In this document: positions 11,390-21,800 of the stretch, in pieces
Layout: every line of letters begins with the position of its first letter
Numbering within the stretch: position 1 is the first letter of the stretch
Assembly (NCBI GenBank): GCA_012295275.1
Contig: CM022674.1
Location: 8,642,260-8,706,259 of the forward strand
Length of the DNA: 64,000 nucleotides
Direction: 5' to 3'
Origin: Chrysomallon squamiferum
Lineage: Eukaryota; Mollusca; Gastropoda; Neomphalida; Peltospiridae
Translations under genes and position numbers: made by a program
Notes under the pieces: generated by a model
Database searches by the model: none
What the model was told of the DNA's origin: nothing
Seen by the model: only the letters and a program-made list of their open reading frames with translations

Positions 11390-13564
11390 GTTTTTGAACG
11401 GTTATTTTATTTTATTTATTATTTTCTTTCTTTCGTTTGACTGCTTTTTTGTTGTTGGTAGTGGTGGTTTTGTTTAGTAGGGTATTGTAGCATAAAATGT
11501 ATTTGACGAGTTTGTCTGAACTGTGTTCCTTAATTATGAATGAATCGCCTTATTTATCTACTAAATAAAGTCATTTTGATTTTCTTACTTTTTTTTTTTT
11601 TTTTTTTTCTTTCTTTTGTTGTTGTTGTGTGTTTTTTCTCTCCCTTTTTTCTTTAATTTGTTTTTGATTTTATTCTTCGTCCTTTGTAAAATGTTTTAAC
11701 TTATCTATTAGAGCAACGAATCATTAATTTAATTATGCATGAATTTATTAGTTTCCAGTATCATATACAGATAATCTTGGTTCTTTAAATATTAATATTA
11801 TTTAATTTTAAACTTTGAAGTATTTTTATTTATACAATAATAATAAAAATGATACATCTGTAGGACATTTTTAATGGAGTATATTATTTGGGTAAACACC
11901 TCCTGAGCGAAACCATCGATCGGCCACGAAAACCTTTAACCAGGCGGAAAGCGGCAGCGCTGAAACTTTATTGTAATACTGACATAAAATGAGAACAGCT
12001 GCTGCCGAAATAATTGCAGTACTCAAAACTTTAGCAATTTATTGCACAGTTGACTGATACAGTATTTCACTATTCGTTGATTTTAATTTATAAACAATTA
12101 ATTAAAAATCAATACAAGAATTACTTATATGAGCATTCTGAATCTTAATGAAATTTGTAGAAGGACGATAAGTGGTACTTTGTGGATTTGGAAATGAAAA
12201 TAAAACTTTTTTGTTGTTGTTTGTTTGTTTATTTTGGTTTTATTTGGTTTTATTTATTATTTTTTTATTATTTTGTTTTAAATTATTTTTATTTACATGT
12301 TAATTTATTTTATTTATATATATATTTTCGCTAGTAGAAGAACTCACCATAAAGTTTTGTTTGTTTTATTAACGTTTTATCTAATGTATTTAATTTCATT
12401 TATTTTAATACATAATTAACATTTTTTAATTATAATTAATTTTATTTTATATGTAATTTATTGTTTAAACGAATTAAGAATTCTGAGGATGCATGCGACA
12501 AGTCATTCATCACTAACGATCTCTACTGATATGGTTAATGACATCACGCAAACAACTTTATAAAAATAAAATTAGTTTCCGTTAGAAACAGTAATTAATG
12601 TGTTTTCAGTTGTTTTATCTCATTTTCTTTCTAATTTAATGTATTGCTTTTTTGTGTACGTAGCTAGGTGTTTGTATGTACGAATGTTTAATATGTATGT
12701 ATGAATGTATATGTATTAATATTTGTATGTCCCGCATATATGTATATTTACATATATTTTTTCATTTCGTACAAAAAAAACCCCACACAAACACAAACTG
12801 GCTGATTTATTATAAATACACTGAAGAAAGAGATTTTAAACCATTATTATTATCGTTGTTGTTGTTGTTGTTATTTTACTCTAGTAACTAAATAGGATCA
12901 GATATGGAGATAAAATATTGCAAATATGATTTATAAACGATTGGAATTCCTGGAAAAAATAACAAGCAGTCCATAAAATATATGATAAAAGTAATGATTT
13001 ATATTTGAGTGCCCACCATACTGCCTCGTTTCCCACAAGAGAAAGTTAATTACATTAAATGGTTTCCTAAGCTCACACGAAATGTGAGCTGTGTGTTAAT
13101 GCCAGGAAATGCTGATATTACACCAGATTTGAGAATTTGTCAAAGCTGATCTCTTCTGTCCTGGCTGGACACTGACTTGTTTTGATGACGTAAATCCTAA
13201 TAGAAACACCAAGTGTGTCGCACTGCTGGCGTGTTACAGCTGTTTATCTGGACAGCCCAGGCTTTTCAAGGGTTTCGATTTTAATAGATAAAAACTGTGA
13301 GCTATTATATATACCTCACCCACATATCCGTTGAAATAGATGTAATAATGGGTTAATGGTAATAGAACATATGTATGCATATATGCCTGTATGTATGTAT
13401 GTATGCATGCATGTTTAATTGTGTGTATCTGTTAGTTATTTTCGTTTATGGCAATAGAAAGATTATTTATCCAAAGAATCCTTTTTAAATAATTATTTAT
13501 GGTATTTGATATTTGTTTTGTAAAAGCGTTTTGATTTAATGTCGATTATATACTTATATGTTTA

Positions 13565-13650
13565 GTTTAATTAACAGAAAGGTTTCCTTTAGTTTAATCA
13601 GCAGAAAGATTTGCTTTATTTCAATTAGCAAGATGGTTTCTTTTATTTCA
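13565..13650. repeat. Three-unit block of the 7.5-8.1 kb minisatellite family
   Basis: Contains TTAATTAACAGAAAGGTTTC, a middle diverged unit, and CAATTAGCAAGATGGTTTC, matching both the diverged and the homogeneous unit types at 7543-8090 in the same orientation. Confidence 0.8.
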
Positions 13651-13706
13651 GTTTTAATAAAATTTCTTATTATTCTTCTGGTATCGCCATTGTTGCGTCC
13701 TTTCCG

Positions 13707-13714
13707 TGACGTCA
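13707..13714. promoter_or_regulatory. CRE-type palindrome TGACGTCA
   Basis: A perfect 8-bp CREB/ATF consensus site inside the CpG-retaining zone, 30 bp from a GCGCGAGCCCG patch. Functional assignment is inference. Confidence 0.4.
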
Positions 13715-14230
13715 TTTGAGTACCAAAGCAGTACATGTGCGCGAGCCCGTCTATTCTTTATTCAAACACACAATTTAATTCTGAATATTTCAACTTATCA
13801 AAGTTATCGTTTTTTGATGAAATACTCAACAATTTGCAACGATATTTTAGGATCTTTAGACCAAGCTATTTGTTAATATAAGTAATATTAACTCTGATTC
13901 ACTGATGACGGTGACAAATTAATATAATAATAATAATAATAACAATAATAATAAAAAAAATGATGATGATAAAATTATTTTTTAGGTAAGAAATCATGAA
14001 AAAAGAATAAAACAGTTTTCAGATATAAAATTCAAACCACAACATAAAAGTTTAATTACAATAAAAAGTAAAATTTATAAAGAAATAAATGTATGTGTAT
14101 ATACATATATCTATTTATATGTAATGTATAATATATACACTACATACATACATATATAGTATTATATATATTTATATATATATATATCTATATGCACACA
14201 CACACGTCAGTAAATGTATCTACCTGTATA

Positions 14231-14262
<32 letters not shown>

Positions 14263-15956
14263 CACAGCAACCATCTTTTTATAATATTTAATATATATAA
14301 ATATATTCAGCCTCATCTTTTTAGATGAACAATTTTAGAAAATCAGCTTCATATTTTTCTTGTTATTATTTGTTGCTTTTTGGTTGTCTGTTTTATTAAA
14401 TATCAGAGTGATAGACTGAACATGTAAATCCTACAAATCAGTATCTCATGCTATTTCTCTGATATTGCATTATGAAAAACAATACTAAATCTTCTGAATT
14501 AATTTATTATTGACTGGTACTGTGTTATTCAGACAACTCCCAGAGTTATCTGCTAACAAGGACTGATCCTGTGACACATCAAACCTAAATCCTGGTATCA
14601 AACTATTTAGTTCTTCCTGTGCAACAACACTAAATTACTAAATAGATGATGTATAGTGAAAGGTTCAGAATGTTACAGGCATTTACTCAAGAATTAATTT
14701 TATTAACAACTTTATACATTTTTCAGTGTAAGTCATGTATTTATTTACAAAAATGGCAGTCTATTATTATAAATTTCATTTATTTGTCAAATATTAGATA
14801 AACTTTACAGAAAAATCAGTCTGGTGTGTGGGTTAGTGTGTGAGTTAGTGTGTGTATATATAGACACACTGATTCCTTTTGCGTCACTATGTACAGAGAC
14901 CCTATTTCTGTCCAGACAGGTCAGTTGTTACTCTCATGCGAATACATCAATGAGATGATTATCACAACTAAACGTATTTCAGCTAATTTCCCTCATTATC
15001 TGTTGTGTCAGTTAACATGTTTTCAGTAAAAACAACAAACTGTATAGCTGTTATTATTTATTGAGCTCAACTTTGAAAACAGCCTGAACTTTCATAGCTT
15101 CATAGCAGCCATACATTTAATTCTTACAGTGTTTTGCATTGATATACTGTTTGATATACAATATTAACTGTATCACATGTATAAGTTAAATAAATAAAAA
15201 CAGAAACAAAAGAAAAGAAAAGCAATAAAACAAAATAAATAAAACCCAAATTAAATAAATAATTAAATAAAGTAAATTATAATGGATAAAACAAAATAAT
15301 AATAATAATAACAAAAATAAATAATAAAATAAAGAAAAGTACAATGGATAAAAACAAAATATAACAAAAATAAAGTAAAATAATAACAATAATTATTATT
15401 ATATATTTTGTTATTTATTAAAACAATTATTACAATATTATATTAATATTTTTAACAACCTGTAAGGCAGACATTATTACACTAGTGTATGTTTTATTAC
15501 ATTTGTTATTTATACTGTGTACAAGTGTGCCTGTTTATTTGTATGTGTATGTATGTGTGCATATGTGTGTGCATGTGTGTGTACGTGTGTGTGCATGTGT
15601 GTGTATGTACCTCTATGCATATGTCTAAGTGTCTGAAAAGGGATTAAAACAGAAATAAGCAAAAAAGTAAAAAGTGAAGTAAGAGCTTTTTACAATCTAA
15701 TACTTTTCTCTTCAAAAATAGCTAAAGCACGGATTTGCATGCACAAGATAGCTGAAATAATGAGCTGCCAACAGAAATTACACATCTCCAGTGTTCTGGT
15801 TTAACTGCTGCATACAGAACTTTTCAATGCTCTCTGTTACTGATTAAACGTGATCTGCAACACGATGGAAAACTATCATAGAAGAATTACATGAATTAAG
15901 TAGTGCTTGCTCTTACAACTATTCAGTTTGCTAATATATGCATATTACACACACAC

Positions 15957-15960
<4 letters not shown>

Positions 15961-16007
<47 letters not shown>
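15961..16007. repeat. (GA)n microsatellite
   Basis: About 23 GA units. Confidence 0.97.
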
Positions 16008-16010
<3 letters not shown>

Positions 16011-17089
16011 AGCAAACTGAAGAGATGTATGTATCTACAGTAATCTGCTTCTAGTCTTTACATTATGCCTTGAATAACAAATCACAAAACTGATTATTAA
16101 TAATTATGCCAAGCATTAATACTAAATAAAAAAATCAACTGCCTTTTCGTTACTGCCTGTAAAACAATGTGTGTGACACTGATTTCGTGTAACATCCATC
16201 TTGCTGCTACTGAAGAATACTGTTCTTGTAAATAAAAGAAATCTTCAAACTTACATCAGCTTTATTTTAAAGCAATAATAAAGCTGTATTACTCATACAG
16301 AAACACAGTTTTCAAATTATTACTTTTAAAAACATTTATCTCTTATCACAATTGTGTATTTTCAAGCTCAGTGTCTGACAGTTTCTGTGTTAACAAATTC
16401 ATGATTTCTATAAATTATATATCTAAGCAAAGAATCAAATTAACAAACATTTTAAACACTCGTCTAAAAATAACCACATGGCAGAATATTTCTTACGCTT
16501 TCAGAAACTACTTTAATTTGTTAGTTTATGCTCAGAACTTCTTTAAATGTAACTCTTGGATCACGTTAACCTCTATTTTTTATACAAAGCAAAGGACAGG
16601 ACAAATCAATACAGAAAAAGCTTAAAACAGTTTGATTTTTAAGTGATTAAGGCTCAGTGTATAAAGAAAAAATGAAATAATCTCCAGTTTAAACTGAAGT
16701 TGAAATAAAAATTAAGTAAACTTCATGCATTATAAAATATATTGTTAAATGCATACAAATCTGTATTATATTTTACATAAACAATACAAATACTCTGCTG
16801 TCTTGTAACATGTGACCTTATATCCATACATTCAATAAAACATCCAAGTTATCACGTTTTCTAATTTATATTTATGTACAATATAATGTAATATGAAGTC
16901 ATCAACTACATAACATATTTATTAAAATATTTCATAAAAAATAGAGCTTTAGTGAAACATGTTTATAAATCTCTTTTTAATGTTGTTACATTAATGTGCT
17001 TATTTCAGTATATTTATATCACATACAGAACTAGTAAATTTACAGATCTATAACTATATAATGTAACTTATATAAAACAATACATTTCT

Positions 17090-17092
<3 letters not shown>

Positions 17093-17123
<31 letters not shown>
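17093..17123. repeat. Poly(T) tract
   Basis: About 31 consecutive T. Viewed on the plus strand it is not next to any retroposon body that I can recognise. Confidence 0.9.
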
Positions 17124-17126
<3 letters not shown>

Positions 17127-17464
17127 TAAAACTTCAACTGAGTAGTATTTCTGAGTAATAAAATAATAGTTTACTTTCTACACACTGATTTTTTTTATGG
17201 TTTACAAAATTTTAAACAATTTAATGATTAACACCAAAAATTATGCTGTTTTTAACCTTTGACTATCAAACTGACAATAGTTTTAAGTCAAGGAAGTGTC
17301 CCGTTTATTTCCTACAGCACCTGAACATTCATTAACAGTTTATTTTGTTTTGGTGTTTAAAAAAGTGAACATACTACTACTGGTCCATGATGGTCTGTTT
17401 TTAGATTAGACTGAGCATCTTTTTATGCAAATTCACACATACAGCAAAATGGCCTCTTTTAAAT

Positions 17465-18475
17465 GACAGTTTATTTTACTTCTGCTTTATTTAACAATTT
17501 GTAACCACAGATGGTTCTTTGTCATGCCTGATGTGTTCAGCAACAGTTTCTGTCACTGGTTCTCTTTAACATCACAGTGATAGATAATTTAAAAAACAGG
17601 TTTGAATTTCTGATCATATAGAATTTTTATTATAGATGGGCCATCAACTAACTCAGATGGTAACCATGGAAATGATTGACAATCATCTCTTGAATACTAG
17701 ATAGAGTTAAATTATGTTTGTGAGCATTGTTTTAGACACATTTATCAATAACTGGCTTTTTTATTATTACTATTTCATTGTTTTCTCTGTTCTAAGAAAC
17801 AATACTGTAGAAAGTTTATAAGAATGTTTGAATAAAAGCTAAGAATTCAAAACAGTATTTTAAAGTAGCTCACATCCATTGTATTAATATTGCATATGTC
17901 CTTTCACCTAATTCCAGTCTTTCTTTAGAGCTAAAGTTAAAACATTTCAAAAGCAGATTCGTAAAGCAAGGGAGATAAGTACTATCTACACATAACTAAT
18001 ATTGTAATTTTGCAGCGATGAAGAATTTTTCAAATTAAATCTCAGAATAAATAATCCAGGAAGGCACTTCTGTAGCCCTAATTTAGAAACAGTCAAAGAG
18101 AAAAATAATATTCAAAGATTTTTAACAAAGGGACAAAACTCTAATCATCTTTAAGCATTTCCAAAGAGGAATAACTCCATCCATGATATTTTACAAACAC
18201 TTTGAATTAAAATTGAATGTCTATAGGTTTCTATTTCCTTCAGAAAACATGATTTAAATACAAGAAACATTATGAAATAATATTTTCATGCTTAATTAAA
18301 GAAACAAAGACAAAAATATTTTAGTAATCTGAAAGCAATATTTTCAAATCAAATCAGCTAATATCAGAAATAATTGCAGCTTTACTAAATAAAAATGAAT
18401 TCAGGGTCCTGTTCCTCTGAAAGACTTCAAACGACAAACTGCAGCCATTTTGATTGCTCCTGCATGCCACATGAA
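17465..18475 (-). other. Probable 3' UTR exon of the espin gene (exon 11)
   Basis: A strong minus-strand acceptor (a T-rich run ending TTTTTCAG) precedes base 18475 and is 319 bp below a GTAAGT donor at 18794-18789. The stop codon of exon 10 is only 2 bp before that donor, so this exon would be entirely 3' UTR. The stop is close enough to the junction to avoid nonsense-mediated decay by the usual 50-nt rule. Minus-strand AATAAA hexamers occur near 17471, 17622 and 17756. The true poly(A) site is not known and AATAAA is cheap in such AT-rich DNA. Confidence 0.5.
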
Positions 18476-18700
18476 CTGAAAAATAGAAAAATAAACACAT
18501 AAGTATGTAAATTAATCCTTTTTTCAAATTTAGACATAAATGGTAGACATGACCTTCAAACCTGAGGTTAAAATTTTAAAATGTGCCTAACTTAACACCA
18601 ATGATTTCTGATGTAAATAAGTGTGTATGTGTTTGTGTATTAATGTGTGTGTACATATCTGTATGTATTTTATGTATATATGTATGTTTTTGGGGATATC

Positions 18701-18734
18701 TATGTATGTATGTATGTATGTATGTATGTATATG
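18701..18734. repeat. (TATG)n microsatellite
   Basis: About 8 TATG units, within intron 10. Confidence 0.9.
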
Positions 18735-18796
18735 TACAAGTCTTTGAAAGAAGTAATCATGAAAATTAAAAAAAGAAAAAGAGAGCTGACTTACAC

Positions 18797-18889
18797 TTAT
18801 TTACTCTGAGAATTTTGTTTCTCTTTTTTCTCAATGAGAGCTCGCTTCCAGGCAGGAATGTTTAAAAAACGAGCTTCCTCCAACTCAAT
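18797..18889 (-). CDS. ESPN: Espin exon 10: C-terminal half of the actin-bundling module, stop
   Basis: Acceptor AAACTTAG before 18889. Encodes residues 811-840 in phase 0, including [16 protein letters not shown], the counterpart of the conserved 'MPAWRR-LLRKK' helix of espins, and ends in TAA at 18797-18799. A GTAAGT donor starts at 18794. An alternative weaker donor (A|GTAAAT at 18804) would bypass the stop and read about 40 unrelated residues from exon 11, so it was not chosen. Confidence 0.85.
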   Translation of the reverse strand: MELEEARFLNIPAWKRALIEKKEKQNSQSK

Positions 18890-21800
18890 CTAAGTTTAAT
18901 ACACACATGATTACTGTCAGTTCTATATCAACGTAACATACATTTACTAATCAACACACCTGTTTATTTTTATTTATTTCAAAGAAATCTTTTCATATTT
19001 AAATATATAAACCCTGAGATGACTACTTCTGTACCCAATATACAGAGAAACAACATGCACACGCGCACACGACACACACACAAACACACACACAAACACT
19101 CACACATACAAACAAGAAATAAAATAAAAACAAAGATATTCTATTTTTATTACTAATATGCCAAGTAAGAAGAAAATTAGATTTGTTATCTGTTAATCAA
19201 TCTCTCCAAATTAAACTTTTATACTGTATGGCAGTGTAATTAAATTGTGATGCTGCATTCTACCTTTGTGGTATTTTCATCTTTCCTTTTAGCACTTGAC
19301 AGTATGTCAGATTACAGTGATCACATTACCACTTTTGTTTTGAATATCACCTTTTTTCGTATTTTTTTCAATTGCAAATGTTTTATTAATGAATGACAGA
19401 TGTATACTATGAATTAGCTGAATAAATAAAGTTTTATTGATAAAATATACATCATTTAATCTTCATTTAAAAATTTTATATGACAAAATTACTGAATTCA
19501 AAATATTGTATATTTATCTGAATAGCATAGCAAGTATTTAATATAAATAAAACAAAACATATACAAGTTAAATAATTTAAAAAAAAATAAAAAATAATAT
19601 CCAAGTCAATGTATGTGTATATATGTCTCAGTATCTAAGTGTATGTATGTCTCAGTATCTAAGTGTATGTATGTCTCAGTATCTAAGTGTATGTATGTCT
19701 CAGTATCTAAGTGTGTGTCTCAGTATCTAAGTGTATGTATGTCTCAGTATCTAAGTGTGTGTGTCTCAGTATCTAAGTGTATGTATGTCTCAGTATCTAA
19801 GTCAGTGTATGTATGTCTCAGTATCTAAGTCAGTGTATGTATGTCTCAGTATCTAAGTGTATGTATGTCTCAGTATCTAAGTGTATGTATGTCTCAGTAT
19901 CTAAGTGTGTGTGTCTCAGTATCTAAGTGTATGTATGTCTCAGTATCTAAGTCAGTGTATGTATGTCTCAGTATCTAAGTGTATGTATGTCTCAGTATCT
20001 AAGTGTATGTACGTCTCAGTATCTAAGTCAGTGTATGTATGTCTCAGTATCTAAGTCAGTGTATGTATGTCTCAGTATCTAAGTGTATGTATGTCTCAGT
20101 ATCTAAGTGTATGTACGTCTCAGTATCTAAGTCAGTGTATGTATGTCTCAGTATCTAAGTGTATGTATGTCTCAGTATCTAAGTGTATGTATGTCTCAGT
20201 ATCTAAGTGTATGTATGTCTCAGTATCTAAGTGTATGTATGTCTCAGTATCTAAGTGTATGTATGTCTCAGTATCTAAGTCAGTGTATGTCTCAGTATCT
20301 AAGTCAGTGTATGTCTCAGTATCTAAGTCAGTGTATGTCTCAGTATCTAAGTGTATGTATGTCTCAGTATCTAAGTGTATGTATGTCTCAGTATCTAAGT
20401 GTATGTATGTCTCAGTATCTAAGTGTATGTCTCAGTATCTAAGTGTATGTATGTCTCAGTATCTAAGTGTATGTATGTCTCAGTATCTAAGTGTATGTAT
20501 GTCTCAGTATCTAAGTGTATGTATGTCTCAGTATCTAAGTCAGTGTATGTCTCAGTATCTAAGTCAGTGTGTATGTCTCAGTATCTAAGTCAGTGTATGT
20601 CTCAGTATCTAAGTCAGTGTATGTCTCAGTATCTAAGTCAGTGTATGTCCTCAGTATCTAAGTCTGTATGTCTCAGTATCTAAGTGTATGTCTCAGTATG
20701 TCTCAGTATCTAAGTATCTAGTATCTAAGTGTATGTGTCTCTCAGTATCTAAGTGTATGTATGTCTCAGTATCTAAGTGTATGTATGTCTCAGTATCTAA
20801 GTGTATGTATGTCTCAGTATCTAAGTGTATGTATGTCTCAGTATCTAAGTGTATGTATGTCTCAGTATCTAAGTGTGTGTCTCAGTATCTAAGTGTGTGT
20901 ATGTCTCAGTATCTAAGTGTATGTATGTCTCAGTATCTAAGTGTATGTATGTCTCAGTATCTAAGTGTATGTATGTCTCAGTATCTAAGTGTATGTATGT
21001 CTCAGTATCTAAGTGTATGTGTGTCTCAGTATCTAAGTGTATGTCTATGTCTCAGTATCTAAGTGTATGTATGTCTCAGTATCTAAGTCAGTGTATGTAT
21101 GTCTCAGTATCTAAGTGTATGTATGTCTCAGTATCTAAGTGTATGTATGTCTCAGTATCTAAGTCAGTGTATGTATGTCTCAGTATCTAAGTGTATGTAT
21201 GTCTCAGTATCTAAGTGTATGTATGTCTCAGTATCTAAGTGTGTGTGTCTCAGTATCTAAGTGTATGTATGTCTCAGTATCTAAGTCAGTGTATGTATGT
21301 CTCAGTATCCAGTGTGTATATATGTCTCAGTATCTAAGTGTGTGTGTCTCAGTATCTAAGTGTATGTATGTCTCAGTATCTAAGTGTATGTATGTCTCAG
21401 TATCTAAGTGTGTATGTCTCAGTATCTAAGTGTATGTATGTCTCAGTATCTAAGTGTATGTATGTCTCAGTATCTAAGTGTATGTATGTCTCAGTATCTA
21501 AGTGTGTGTGTCTCAGTATCTAAGTGTATGTATGTCTCAGTATCTAAGTGTATGTCTCAGTCTCAGTATCTAAGTCTCAGTATATGTCTCAGTCAGTATC
21601 TAAGTGTATGTATGTCTCAGTATCTAAGTGTGTGTGTGTCTCAGTATCTAAGTGTGTGTGTCTCAGTATCTAAGTGTATGTCTCAGTATCTAAGTGTGTG
21701 TATGTCTCAGTATCTAAGTCAGTGTATGTATGTCTCAGTATCTAAGTGTATGTATGTCTCAGTATCTAAGTGTGTGTATGTCTCAGTATCTAAGTGTATG

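Larger units (their letters stand above)
9620..13930. promoter_or_regulatory. CpG-retaining zone, probable promoter or enhancer region
   Basis: CpG dinucleotides are frequent here (by eye some 80 in 4.3 kb) but rare on both sides (about a dozen per 2.5-5 kb). The densest patch is around 11905-12005, with eight or more CpGs in about 60 bp. A consensus cAMP-response palindrome TGACGTCA lies at 13707-13714, followed by GCGCGAGCCCG. In this window the only other such zone covers the espin promoter (50.6-53.25 kb). By analogy this zone is likely an unmethylated promoter region, either for the minus-strand gene starting at 5078 or for a plus-strand gene. Its function is inference. Confidence 0.5.
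13931..17400. other. AT-rich non-coding DNA beyond the espin 3' end
   Basis: CpG-poor. Holds TA/CA microsatellites (14150-14275), A-rich low complexity (15186-15390), a TG-rich stretch (15540-15610), (GA)n at 15961-16007 and a poly-T run at 17093-17123. No exon was supported on either strand. Confidence 0.45.

Noticed and set aside
11258-11477. Poly-Tyr and poly-Ile ORFs
   Set aside because: They are translations of (ATT)n and T-rich DNA.
16371-16625. 84-codon plus-strand ORF
   Set aside because: Composition is that of random AT-rich DNA. There are no domain, splice or CpG signals.
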